DNA of 64,000 nt from a virus. Where the stretch lies: positions 1 to 64,000 of the IMG/VR virus record IMGVR_UViG_3300031521_000018, one strand, 5' to 3'. Below, one piece after another: positions 28,360 through 37,163 of this stretch; the stretch's first letter is position 1; every line of letters begins with the position of its first letter. A program made the translations under genes and the position numbers. The notes beneath the pieces were generated by a model. It was not told where the DNA came from, made no database searches, and worked only from the letters and a program-made list of their open reading frames with translations.

Positions 28360-29373
28360 TTACTGATTTATAAATGAATATTTGGAAACCGCTTCAAAAT
28401 CAGTAACAGAACCTTTGAAATTTTGGAACAACCATTTATCTTTTATATTATTTTGTATTGTTTTCAAATTGTTTTCAAAGTTTCCATTAAATATATGACC
28501 ATCAGAACATAAAAGCAATTGAATGTTGTTGCAGACAGCTTTATCGATTATTTTTTCAATATCCTCTTTATCAATTGCACTTGTTTTCAAATTTGAGTTA
28601 GGACAAAATTCAATTGGTATGCCATTAGAGGCTATAATATCAACAGCAAATTTTGAATACAACAAAAATTGTACACCATGACCTATTCTGTCAATACTTT
28701 TAATTATGTTTTTGAAATTAGTTAACGAATTTCTATCGCTCTCGTCAGGCACATCTTTAATAATTTCACCAAAATGTAAGGTTATTTTAAGACCATTTTC
28801 CTTTATAAATTTGAATGCTTCCTTATAAAATCCGTTTAAAAGGTTGGATGAATAATCTAAATGATACCCCGAAATATCTACTCCTACAATACCAAAATTT
28901 TTGAATTTAACCGCTTTTTCAAATATAATTTTTGTGAGTTCTATGGAAAATGATTGATCTGATTCAATTATCAAACCACATCGCAAGTCTTTGAATATAG
29001 CCTTTGCTTTCTGCAATCCATTACAAGCAGACATTATTATTGTATCCAAATCATATAGACCTTTTTGATTTCTCAAGGCAGGGTTTAGCTTTAATTCAAT
29101 AAGTCTATATCCATGGTTAATATATAAGTCCTCAAGAACATGATAAACAGAAAGTTCTATTGATTGCGGATAAGAACAAATTTCTTGAATCATTTTATAT
29201 CTACCTAAATATCCTGTCAAAGATTTATCCTCATTTGCACCATTAAAAATTGTATCAGAAAATTTGTCATAATCCTGATACTTTTTGATTTTTAATCCTC
29301 TATCATAAGCTATAGAAAACAATGTTTGTGGTAATGTAGAACCACCTAAATGAGTATGGAATTCAGCGTACAT
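28360..29373 (-). CDS. Adenosine deaminase-family aminohydrolase
   Basis: At 337 residues this is the usual length of ADA-like enzymes. Zinc ligands and catalytic residues can be placed: H6 and H8 (HTHLGGS), H200 with catalytic E203 (LHFGE), H232 (RIGHG) and D291 (LCSDGHIF). It probably deaminates adenosine, deoxyadenosine, or an (N6-substituted) AMP-type substrate; sequence alone cannot choose. It is transcribed with guanylate kinase. Together with MazG-, PurZ- and PurB-like genes it could drain the dA pool so that 2-aminoadenine replaces adenine. That is inference; Z phages described so far use DatZ for this step. Confidence 0.8.
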   Translation of the reverse strand: MYAEFHTHLGGSTLPQTLFSIAYDRGLKIKKYQDYDKFSDTIFNGANEDKSLTGYLGRYKMIQEICSYPQSIELSVYHVLEDLYINHGYRLIELKLNPALRNQKGLYDLDTIIMSACNGLQKAKAIFKDLRCGLIIESDQSFSIELTKIIFEKAVKFKNFGIVGVDISGYHLDYSSNLLNGFYKEAFKFIKENGLKITLHFGEIIKDVPDESDRNSLTNFKNIIKSIDRIGHGVQFLLYSKFAVDIIASNGIPIEFCPNSNLKTSAIDKEDIEKIIDKAVCNNIQLLLCSDGHIFNGNFENNLKTIQNNIKDKWLFQNFKGSVTDFEAVSKYSFINQ

Positions 29374-29375
29374 AT

Positions 29376-29642
29376 TTATACAAGTTTATTTTTAACCACG
29401 ATATTTTCGAAATCATGATTTGATTCTTTAATTAAATTATCAATATCATGCAATTTAATATCTTTAGTTGTTTTGCCTTTAATAAAGTCAGATATCTTTT
29501 CAATAAGCATTGCATCTTTCATATCTACAGAAACACCAATAGTTCTGTATGCCAACACAAGTGCAGTATAATGACCTATTTGAAATTCAGTGCTTTCAGT
29601 GCTTTCAGTTTTGTTTTCTATATCCATGTCCATGTTTTTCAT
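29376..29642 (-). CDS. Small hypothetical protein heading deaminase operon
   Basis: This is an 88-residue acidic protein beginning with a Met/Asp/Glu/Ser/Thr-rich stretch containing TESTESTE. A helical domain follows (HYTALVLAYRTIGVSVDMKDAMLIE). It lies two bases upstream of the deaminase gene, so it is probably the first gene of the three-gene nucleotide operon. No family is recognised. Confidence 0.5.
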   Translation of the reverse strand: MKNMDMDIENKTESTESTEFQIGHYTALVLAYRTIGVSVDMKDAMLIEKISDFIKGKTTKDIKLHDIDNLIKESNHDFENIVVKNKLV

Positions 29643-29723
29643 TATTTTATATTATCTGATTTTATATTATCAGCTTTATAAAATAATCAAATGTTTTATA
29701 AATAACTAAAAATAGTATTAAAT
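29643..29723. promoter_or_regulatory. Divergent promoter region with TATAAATA
   Basis: This 81-bp AT-rich spacer has TATAAATA at 29697-29704, 20 bp before the ATG of the virion gene at 29724. That is an exact T4 late-promoter consensus at the expected distance. The other side serves the nucleotide operon. Confidence 0.5.
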
Positions 29724-31514
29724 ATGTCAAGTGCTTCAACAGATTTTAATAGCTTATCGAGTCCATCAGCCTCAATGAACCTTGGTAAATCACCTATCGT
29801 TGGTGGTATACCTCAGAAAAAATCATATGTTAATGATTCATTCAAAGGTTTAAAACGTGAATCAAAAGACCCCGTTAATAAACCAAAAGCATCATTGGTT
29901 AAGGGAAATGGTATGAGGATGTATACATCAGAAGGAAAAGCCGATAAAAGTTATACTGTAGGTCAAAATGTGAAGGGGGTAAATTCTTTATTCAATAATT
30001 ATATTTTGTTCACACATTCTTTTTGTAATGGAATAAATGATTTCTATGACAAACAGGGTGAAAATGGTGTGTTTGGACATGTAGAGGATAAACCTGAATT
30101 AACTATAGGAAATTTGTTAGCTGATTTTACACCCGACAAATCGCCATCAATGCCATATTTTGCCAATGATTTTTTATATGCAAAATACTATGATAAAATA
30201 CCTCTTAATAGGTTATTAACATTAAGAAGGTTTGCTTATCCTGTATATGATAATTTACAGTTTTCAAATACAAATCGTAATGATATAAAGCCAATAGCTC
30301 AAGCAATTACGTATTTTGGTGACCCAACAGATAATAAATTATCTTCTTTATTTTCCATAACAGGAAGTATCTCTTGGAAAAATGTATCATCTCAGATATG
30401 GGATGAAGCAAATCAAAACATACCAACACTTGAATCTCAAAAAAATGCTGTAACAGGGTTTGTTCCAACTCTTGGTGGTAGGCTTAGTGGAATAAATCTT
30501 AAGGGTTATGTTGGTCAGGGAATGGATATGGCATCAAGGGCATCTACTTTTACAGGAGATTCTCAAACATCCGATTTGTCAGGTGCTAGCAATTCAAGAA
30601 TAGATGCAATAAAGGCATCTAGAGATTTTTCATATATTCACAAGGTACTAGGTCCAATAAATGTGATAAAGGATACAATGACTAGAGAATCAGGAATTGG
30701 TGCTGATTTATCTTTCAGATTAAAATTTGAATATGAATTAAAATCATATAAAAATATAAATCCAAAGTTAGCAATGCTTGACCTTATTGGTAACATGTTA
30801 GCACTTACATTTTATCACGCTAAATGGTGGGGTGGTGCTAACAGGTTTACACCTCGTGTTATGGAGCAATTTGGGTTTTTGGGTGATTATCATAAGCTTT
30901 ATTCGGGTGATTATGGCGGATTCTTTAAATCTGTAGCGGGAAATATAGGAAGTGTTATGGGGAAAACAGGAAACGCACTTTCGGGGTTGTGGCAAAGTAT
31001 GATGTCAGGGAATTTTCAATCATTATTTTCTAATTTATTAGGTGGTGGGAAAATTGGTGGAGATAAAATGCTTGATATGGCAACTAAAAAATCAAGACCA
31101 AATATTGTTGCTATACATTCACTTGTATCGGGTGCACCTGTTGGTGAATATCACCTAGTTGTTGGCAATCCCTATAATCCAATTTATACAATAGGAAATT
31201 TAATTTGTGATTCTTTTACAGTTACGCCTAGCGATGAACTTGGATTTGATGATTTCCCAACTAAATGGACTTTGGAAATTAGTTTGAAAAGAGCTAGAAA
31301 AATGGATAGTGGTGATATTCAGGCTATATTAAATGCGGGTCAGGGTAGGACATATTTACCACTTTCGGGGATGTTAGACGAGATAATTGGTGATGATGAT
31401 AAGCTAAAAACTAATTCAGAGGGAACTGCTGTTGAATTCCAAAATGGAGATGTCAAGAATGGTCTGAGCATAAACGCAACAGATGCACAGGGTGCGGGTG
31501 GTGTTGTTTATTAA
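29724..31514 (+). CDS. Virion structural protein (596 aa)
   Basis: This is a large Gly/Ser/Asn-rich protein with a disordered N-terminus (~70 residues). A Gly/Met-rich region lies near 400-450 and a well-ordered C-terminal domain near 460-560. The C-terminal pattern PVGEYHLVVGNPYNPIYTIG, DELGFDDFPTKWTLEI and RKMDSGDIQAILNAGQGR resembles a C-terminal module I recall from large-phage virion proteins. It is placed just upstream of the gp6-like baseplate gene and has a T4-like late promoter. A tail/baseplate role is inferred. Confidence 0.55.
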   Translation: MSSASTDFNSLSSPSASMNLGKSPIVGGIPQKKSYVNDSFKGLKRESKDPVNKPKASLVKGNGMRMYTSEGKADKSYTVGQNVKGVNSLFNNYILFTHSFCNGINDFYDKQGENGVFGHVEDKPELTIGNLLADFTPDKSPSMPYFANDFLYAKYYDKIPLNRLLTLRRFAYPVYDNLQFSNTNRNDIKPIAQAITYFGDPTDNKLSSLFSITGSISWKNVSSQIWDEANQNIPTLESQKNAVTGFVPTLGGRLSGINLKGYVGQGMDMASRASTFTGDSQTSDLSGASNSRIDAIKASRDFSYIHKVLGPINVIKDTMTRESGIGADLSFRLKFEYELKSYKNINPKLAMLDLIGNMLALTFYHAKWWGGANRFTPRVMEQFGFLGDYHKLYSGDYGGFFKSVAGNIGSVMGKTGNALSGLWQSMMSGNFQSLFSNLLGGGKIGGDKMLDMATKKSRPNIVAIHSLVSGAPVGEYHLVVGNPYNPIYTIGNLICDSFTVTPSDELGFDDFPTKWTLEISLKRARKMDSGDIQAILNAGQGRTYLPLSGMLDEIIGDDDKLKTNSEGTAVEFQNGDVKNGLSINATDAQGAGGVVY

Positions 31515-31553
31515 TTTTTGTAACAATATTAAATAATCAAAAGCATACTAAAT

Positions 31554-31838
31554 ATGAAAAGATTAAAGGTGTTTGAATCACAAGATCAAAAACTTAATAT
31601 GGTTGATACATTAAGAGGTGGGGAAGGTGATAATACTGATGATTCAACATTTGACCAAGAGGAATTACAAGTTGGATGTTTGGTTGAGGTTGAACATACT
31701 AATAACCCATCAATAGCAAAGGAAATTGCAACAGATCATTTATCACGTGTAAATAATTATTATCATAAATTAATGGCTGCGGGATTGGTTGATGAAAAAG
31801 ATGCTTTGGATTTGGCTAAATCATTTGGATGGAATTAA
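31554..31838 (+). CDS. DUF5661-like small protein with possible prohead cleavage site
   Basis: In this 94-residue protein the C-terminal ~55 residues (VGCLVEVEHTNNPSIAKEIATDHLSR then NYYHKLMAAG) match the small family annotated as DUF5661, in which V-E-x-E-H-T ... A-x-E-I-A-x-D-H-L is conserved. The N-terminus MKRLKVFESQDQ places VFE followed by Ser at residues 6-9, a plausible prohead-protease site like that in the 27343 gene. It lies between two virion genes on the plus strand. Confidence 0.6.
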   Translation: MKRLKVFESQDQKLNMVDTLRGGEGDNTDDSTFDQEELQVGCLVEVEHTNNPSIAKEIATDHLSRVNNYYHKLMAAGLVDEKDALDLAKSFGWN

Positions 31839-31899
31839 AATCAAAGTTAAAATTATTAAAAATAAAAAATTAAAAATATTAAGGATTATAAAAATATTA

Positions 31900-31959
31900 T
31901 ATAAATAAGTTCAAATGGGATTACCAATTAATTTTGATAGTCCCATTTAAGTATAAATA
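31900..31959 (+). promoter_or_regulatory. Two TATAAATA boxes and a hairpin before baseplate gene
   Basis: The 136-bp gap after the DUF5661-like gene contains TATAAATA at 31900-31907 and again at 31952-31959, the latter 15 bp before the ATG at 31975. Between them is an 8-bp perfect inverted repeat (31913-31920 AAATGGGA with 31941-31948), which may terminate the upstream transcript. Confidence 0.5.
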
Positions 31960-31974
31960 AATTAAAATAACAAC

Positions 31975-33606
31975 ATGGCTGTTAATAATGATAATTTAGA
32001 AAATAAATTAATACCTAAAAACAAGGTAAAAGCTATAGATTCTATAAATGAACTTACTAATAATTTAATTATTAGATTCAAAAACAACCTTAGGTCTTTC
32101 ACATATGCCTCAAGTTTTGGTCAAATAATACTTGTATTACAAAATCACGTTAATAATATTTTCTATTATATTAACGACTCAGCAACTCAATCTAATTTTA
32201 AAACAGCTAACAGAATACATTCTGTACATGGTCTTGCAAGATTACAAGGTCACAACGCTTTTAGAGGTTCATCGGCAAGGGGAAGTATTATACTTATTAG
32301 AAACCCATCAATAAATATAAGTATAGCGGGTGACAAAATACACATACCTAATTACACCAAAATACAGAATTTGGAAAATGGTTTACAGTATACAATATTA
32401 ATGAATACTGATTTCAAAACATTCAATATAAATGATACAAAGGAATTACAAATACCTATTGTAGAAGGTGTTGTAGAAACTCATACATTCACAGGAACAG
32501 GTACAAATATACAAACATATGAATTACCAAACTTACAATTTCAAATGTATGATGATTCATATGTTGAGGTAATGGTTAACGGTAAAATATATGAGCAGTA
32601 TATTTCGCTGTATGATATACCATATGGTGCTGCAGGGTGTTTAGTTAAAACGGGTATGACATCAGGTGTTGATATAATATTTGGGAAAAACAATTTCCAA
32701 GAGATTCCACCTTTAGGCTCTGAAATAAAAGTAAATGTACTTACAACCAATGGAAGTATAGGTAATTTATTCAATTCAAAAACAACTTGGAAACTTAATG
32801 ATACATGCTTTGATGGTAATGGTAATGAATTAAGTCTTGATGATATTTTTTATGTAAACAACAATATATTACCTTGCCTTGGTGCTGATTCAGAGGATAT
32901 AAATTTAACAAAAATTTTAGCACCAAACATTTCAAGAAGTTTTATATTACATGACAAAAAGTCAATTAATTATTTCTTTAAAAAGATGAATTATTTTTCG
33001 TCAATCAACATATTTAAGAAAACTATTGATAATATAAACGAATATTCTGTGTACTTAGTACCATCTTTGATTAACAGGTTAATAACAGGTGAAAATTATT
33101 TTACTATATCTTTAGATAAATTTTTATTATTGGATTATGAAAAAGCTCAAATTTTATCACAGATACAGGAGTCAGGTATTGAATCAGCCAATATAACTAT
33201 GGAACTTATAAATCCTCTTATACAGAAGTTCGCAATGATGATTTACTGTGAATTGGAGGATGGTGTGGATGCCGATATATCAAATATGATGATTACAAGA
33301 CAAAATATTTTAAATATTATAAGTAATTATTTGTTGAATAGAGAATCAACATCAGACATAATACATTCTGAAATAGTGTCACTTATTAACGGATTAGATA
33401 ATATTTATTCCGTTAAGGTTATATTATTATCTCAAGATAGCAAATACATAGATTCTTTAGGAAATATAAAAGTCGATAATAATCAAATAGCAGTTATAAG
33501 AGGTGATTGGACTGACAGCAATAATGTATATTTTAAGGATGAATTTGACCCATTGAATGATTATATGGGGTGTGTAAACATAAATATAGAGAGATTCCAC
33601 TCATAA
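31975..33606 (+). CDS. Baseplate wedge protein, gp6/gpJ-like
   Basis: At 543 residues, the N-terminal half follows the baseplate-J/gp6 layout. Helical residues 1-80 (FASQ-like region SFTYASSFGQIILVLQNHVN) lead to TANRIHSVHGLARLQGHNA, then a beta domain with RGSSARGSIILIRNP ... GDKIHIPNYTKIQN. These proteins form the wedge ring of the contractile-tail baseplate. The C-terminal part is helical and lacks obvious motifs. It ends 5 bp before a bidirectional terminator. Confidence 0.6.
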   Translation: MAVNNDNLENKLIPKNKVKAIDSINELTNNLIIRFKNNLRSFTYASSFGQIILVLQNHVNNIFYYINDSATQSNFKTANRIHSVHGLARLQGHNAFRGSSARGSIILIRNPSINISIAGDKIHIPNYTKIQNLENGLQYTILMNTDFKTFNINDTKELQIPIVEGVVETHTFTGTGTNIQTYELPNLQFQMYDDSYVEVMVNGKIYEQYISLYDIPYGAAGCLVKTGMTSGVDIIFGKNNFQEIPPLGSEIKVNVLTTNGSIGNLFNSKTTWKLNDTCFDGNGNELSLDDIFYVNNNILPCLGADSEDINLTKILAPNISRSFILHDKKSINYFFKKMNYFSSINIFKKTIDNINEYSVYLVPSLINRLITGENYFTISLDKFLLLDYEKAQILSQIQESGIESANITMELINPLIQKFAMMIYCELEDGVDADISNMMITRQNILNIISNYLLNRESTSDIIHSEIVSLINGLDNIYSVKVILLSQDSKYIDSLGNIKVDNNQIAVIRGDWTDSNNVYFKDEFDPLNDYMGCVNINIERFHS

Positions 33607-33610
33607 AAAC

Positions 33611-33645
33611 AAAATAGTCCGAGAAACAATTTCTCGGACTATTTT
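33611..33645. terminator. Bidirectional terminator
   Basis: A perfect 16-bp stem (33611-33626 and 33630-33645) with a 3-base loop is flanked by A-runs on the left and T-runs on the right. It lies between the convergent baseplate gene (plus) and SSB gene (minus), and should stop transcription in both directions. Confidence 0.9.
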
Positions 33646-33672
33646 TAATTTATTTGCTTTTGGTATTAGTTA

Positions 33673-34971
33673 TTAGTTAATATCATCAGGCAAATTGTCA
33701 AAGTTTAAATCACCAAAGCCTTTTTGATCAGTTTGTGTAACTGATTTTACAGCAGTTTCTACAGGTTTTTCATTTGCGGCAATAGTTTCTACAGGATTTG
33801 CTTCTATAACGGTTTCTACAGGTTTTTCACTTGCGGAAACAGTACCTGCATTGTCTTTCAATGACTTGAATTTCGATGTAGTGTCAACAGATGCTTTATC
33901 AGTTGTTGTTTCCACAACTTTTGGTTGAGTTGTTGTTTCCACAACTTTTGGTTGAGTTGTTGTTTCCACAACTTTTGGTTGTTCGGCAACTTTTGGTTGT
34001 ACCTGTGTAGTTCCCTGTTGTAATCCTACAGCCTGTTGACCTTCGGCAACTGTTGTAACATTATTGTATTCGGGTACGTACTGAGTTCCAAAAACTTCAA
34101 AATACAATTCACAGAATTCTTTATAATACTGTTCACCAAATGCTATTTTAATGCAATTGATTAACAATTTAGCATCTTCTGCTGTTGTTTCTTTGTAGTA
34201 CGTTTGTGACAGGTCAGGGGAATTTGTCTTTAAAAAATCAAAAACTTGTTTTCCTGTTTCTTGGTTAAATTCTTTGATTGTAGTTTTACCACAATCAAAT
34301 GAAATACCACAAAGACCATCATTGAAAGAACTTTGTTCATATGTTGGCATATTTTGATTTCCCTCTGATACCACAATAGTTAAATCTTTACCATTAATAA
34401 GGTCAAACGGCACAATCGGCTTTCTTTTGAGAATTGGGTCACCCTTTAATAATTGATCAAGTTTAACGTTAAGGATTTTGCCATATCTCAAAATTTTGAT
34501 TTTACCATTCAATTCAGGGTGTTGTGGGTCATCATAAATCAAAAACAGGGAATAATTGTAAGTATTGCGTTTAAGCACTTCCAACCGTTTTGATAATTGT
34601 ATTGGGGTGTTTTGGTCGTAATTCTTACCTTTATCGTACACATGCTTCATATATGCTGCAGTAGCTAAATCCTTGAGTTTAGGATTATTACTTGGTGCAT
34701 CTACATAAATTCGGGCTTTAGGGTCATTTGGGTCAGGAAGATAATACATATGTTTGGTAACACGGTCACGCCTGATTTCTCCACAATTAACATCGGGAAC
34801 TAATCTGCCTGTTACTACATAGCGACCATCTTTTACCTTTTCATCGTCAAGTTTTAATGCCAAAAAATCCTCATTAAAATTGCTTGATGTTGGTTGTTCA
34901 AAATTTTCTGCTGTTACCGCAAAAATTCCGCCAAATTCAAAATTTTCAGTTTGTTCAATTTTTTCACTCAT
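33673..34971 (-). CDS. Single-stranded DNA-binding protein, gp32-like
   Basis: This is a 432-residue protein (T4 gp32 is 301). The core NYSLFLIYDDPQHPELNGKI ... ILRYGKILNVKL, then PIVPFDLINGKDLTIVV and YEQSSF, parallels gp32's OB-fold region (YWALLLVRKDN ... FRYGKKI, PFDLWEGANF, YDES-F). The C-terminus is a low-complexity linker with three QPKVVETTT repeats and ends in the acidic tip GFGDLNFDNLPDD, as gp32 proteins do for partner binding. Two Cys-containing stretches exist, but a gp32-like zinc site is not evident. It coats ssDNA in replication and recombination. It is the last gene of its unit before the terminator. Confidence 0.75.
   Translation of the reverse strand: MSEKIEQTENFEFGGIFAVTAENFEQPTSSNFNEDFLALKLDDEKVKDGRYVVTGRLVPDVNCGEIRRDRVTKHMYYLPDPNDPKARIYVDAPSNNPKLKDLATAAYMKHVYDKGKNYDQNTPIQLSKRLEVLKRNTYNYSLFLIYDDPQHPELNGKIKILRYGKILNVKLDQLLKGDPILKRKPIVPFDLINGKDLTIVVSEGNQNMPTYEQSSFNDGLCGISFDCGKTTIKEFNQETGKQVFDFLKTNSPDLSQTYYKETTAEDAKLLINCIKIAFGEQYYKEFCELYFEVFGTQYVPEYNNVTTVAEGQQAVGLQQGTTQVQPKVAEQPKVVETTTQPKVVETTTQPKVVETTTDKASVDTTSKFKSLKDNAGTVSASEKPVETVIEANPVETIAANEKPVETAVKSVTQTDQKGFGDLNFDNLPDDIN
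33901..33981. repeat. Three exact 27-bp repeats in SSB linker
   Basis: Three consecutive identical 27-bp units code for the QPKVVETTT repeats in the linker between the OB core and the acidic tail of the gp32-like protein. Exact identity suggests recent expansion of a flexible tether. Confidence 0.9.
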
Positions 34972-35183
34972 TTCAATAGTTTTTTAATTATACAATAGTT
35001 TTCAAAAATTCAAAATATTTTATACCGTTACAAACCAAAGATTTTCAACACTACATGGATTTCATACCATGATAAAAATTCTATATATCGTGACTTATTG
35101 AATTCTGCTAGGTTCGGGTATCAATCACACTTCCCTAGCTAGCCGTTCTAATGAGTATTGAACTATAGTGCCGAAAATTTTGG
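34972..35183. other. Gap after groEL with several inverted repeats
   Basis: These 212 bp lie between the groEL stop and the SSB start, both on the minus strand. Visible structure: CATGG/CCATG arms about 35055-35071, and GCTAGG/CCTAGC arms about 35107-35140. The sequence CCGAAAATTTTGG (35172-35184) lies at the groEL stop and may be a terminator. Local GC is higher than in other gaps. I tested it by eye as a tRNA and it does not fold as one. It presumably also carries the SSB promoter. Confidence 0.35.
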
Positions 35184-36782
35184 TTATATTAAGATGTCCT
35201 CGACTTTCATCGCTATATTGTCGGTAAGTAAAAACATTGTAGCTACGGAAATAGCATTTTCTATACAATTCCTTATTACTTTTGTTGGGTCGATAATACC
35301 ATCCTCGACAAGGTTTGCTAATTCACCATACATATTAATACCATTATTGTCATCTAATATGTCATCTATAATCAGCTTATCAATATCGGAAATACACAAG
35401 TTGCTTAACAATTTTCTTTTTATTGATTCCGATGCCGACTTAATCAAATTGCCTGAAATTGAATAAGGTGGTAATTGATAAGCAGCCTTTATGTATGATG
35501 CACCCGCACCAACCGATACACCTTCCTCAATAGATGATTTAACGGCAGCTATTGCATCATCAATTCTATCCTTTACCTCATAAATTTCTGTATCGGAATT
35601 ACCACCGATTTTAATCGTAGCTATATTTCCCTTTGCAAAAGATAGCAAATTACGTTTCCATTGAATAGCCTCATTCTCTTCGGGTGAACCTGTTTCAATC
35701 ATAGACTTTATATTTTCCTCTATTTGACAAATTTTTGTATCAAGATTAGGCTTATTAATGTCATATATTTGAATATTTGTTTCATCTTTACTCACTACAA
35801 TTTTTTGAGCAGAGCCAATAAACTTAGAACTGAATTCAGCTAGCTTAGTACCAGACTCAATATAAAAAGGTGTTGCTAATGTAGCGGATGCAATCATTGA
35901 CAAATAATCTTTTCTTCTTTCACCGTAAAATGTTGGTTTTATCAAACATATTTTCATCTTTTGGCTCATATGATTGGCAATCATAGTCTGAACAGCTTCA
36001 CCCTCAATATTCTCACCAATTATAAGTAATGATTTATAATTGGTATTGGCTATACTAAGAATTTTTAACATATCAGAGCCTTTTGAAATGTTGTGGTCTG
36101 TTATAATTATACCACAATCTGTTAGCTCAGAAATCATCTTATTAACATCTGTCATGAACATATAACTAGAATATCCCGAAGCTATTTTAATCCCGCTTTG
36201 TATAGTTATTGATGTTTCAGTTGATGGTGATGGTTCAACCATTATAGTTCCATGTTCATTTCCGAATTTATCATATGCCGATGCAATCAAATCGGATATT
36301 CTAACATCTCCATTTGTAGAAATCATGGCAATGTTTCTAATATCCTTATTTGTTTTTGAAATTATTGAATGATCCTTAATATATTCAATCATCAAATCCT
36401 TTGATTTGTTTAAATCATCACGGAGTTTATGAACATTAAAATCAGGATTTGATTTCAAAAATTCATTTATCTCTTTCATAAGTGCATAAGCAAACACAAC
36501 CGTAGATGTAGTGCCATCACCCGCATTTAATGCCGTTCTCATTGATGATTGCTTGAGCAGGTTACACCCTATGTTTTCCCATTCATTTTCAAGTTCTATA
36601 AATTTAGCAACAGTGACACCATCTTTTGTGGATTGTATGATTCTTTCATTTAAATGCTTGAGTAATACGTTTTTGCCTCCAGGACCTAGTGTAGATGATA
36701 CAATATCACATAATTGTTTTGCACCATAAAGTATCGTATCTCTTGCCTCAGCACCTGTTTTTATTTGTACTTTGTCATTCAT
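35184..36782 (-). CDS. groEL: Phage GroEL-type chaperonin
   Basis: At 532 residues this is near the cellular length. Signatures: LGPGGKNVLL (residues ~31-40, ATP site), DGVTVAKFIELE (~55-66), AGDGTTSTVVFAYAL (~86-100, ATPase Asp) and EGVSVGAGASYI (~405-416). Sequence is divergent from bacterial GroEL, and the Gly/Met-rich C-terminal tail is absent. A GroES-type gene lies 85 bp upstream in the same unit, so the phage carries a complete chaperonin pair. It probably folds the major capsid or other virion proteins, as T4 does with host GroEL plus gp31. An encoded GroEL is uncommon in phages. Confidence 0.93.
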   Translation of the reverse strand: MNDKVQIKTGAEARDTILYGAKQLCDIVSSTLGPGGKNVLLKHLNERIIQSTKDGVTVAKFIELENEWENIGCNLLKQSSMRTALNAGDGTTSTVVFAYALMKEINEFLKSNPDFNVHKLRDDLNKSKDLMIEYIKDHSIISKTNKDIRNIAMISTNGDVRISDLIASAYDKFGNEHGTIMVEPSPSTETSITIQSGIKIASGYSSYMFMTDVNKMISELTDCGIIITDHNISKGSDMLKILSIANTNYKSLLIIGENIEGEAVQTMIANHMSQKMKICLIKPTFYGERRKDYLSMIASATLATPFYIESGTKLAEFSSKFIGSAQKIVVSKDETNIQIYDINKPNLDTKICQIEENIKSMIETGSPEENEAIQWKRNLLSFAKGNIATIKIGGNSDTEIYEVKDRIDDAIAAVKSSIEEGVSVGAGASYIKAAYQLPPYSISGNLIKSASESIKRKLLSNLCISDIDKLIIDDILDDNNGINMYGELANLVEDGIIDPTKVIRNCIENAISVATMFLLTDNIAMKVEDILI

Positions 36783-36867
36783 TTTTTTAAATTTTATATA
36801 TTTTTGTTATGTTAGTATTATGAAAATGATTTAAATTAAAGGAAAGTATATCGTCTGCAGCAGAGGG

Positions 36868-37152
36868 CTATTTTTTGGTTATGATTAATAAAATATCACC
36901 CTCTTCCATAACCCTATATTTTTTGCTTTCGATAGTTAACTGAGTACCTGAAAATCTATTAAACATTACTCTTTTACCAACAACAGTATTTTCACCTACA
37001 CTTTCACCTACACCGACAATTTCACCAAGAGTTTGGTCTGTATCATCAATTTTTATAGCTATCAATCCGCTTTCGGTTTGTTCAATTTGTTCTTCAATTT
37101 TAACAAGTATTCTACTTTTAATTACATCTACTATTAATTTTTCACCTTCCAT
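36868..37152 (-). CDS. groES: GroES-type co-chaperonin
   Basis: This is a 94-residue protein of Cpn10 length. It has the beta-barrel pattern SRILVKIEEQIEQTESGLIA (mobile loop region around ESGLIAIKI), then GEIVGVGESVGENTVVGKRVMF and the closing EEGDILLIITKK. These match GroES landmarks (R-V-x-x-K, V-x-x-V-G-x-G, G-D-x-V-x-F, E-x-D-I-L). It caps the GroEL ring. It sits 11 bp after the polymerase fragment gene and 85 bp before groEL, which implies co-expression. Confidence 0.9.
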   Translation of the reverse strand: MEGEKLIVDVIKSRILVKIEEQIEQTESGLIAIKIDDTDQTLGEIVGVGESVGENTVVGKRVMFNRFSGTQLTIESKKYRVMEEGDILLIITKK

Positions 37153-37163
37153 AATATTTATTT

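Noticed and set aside
35090-35165. Possible tRNA gene
   Set aside because: A GGTTCGGGT stretch resembles a T-loop, but no paired T-stem, acceptor stem or anticodon arm can be drawn on either strand.
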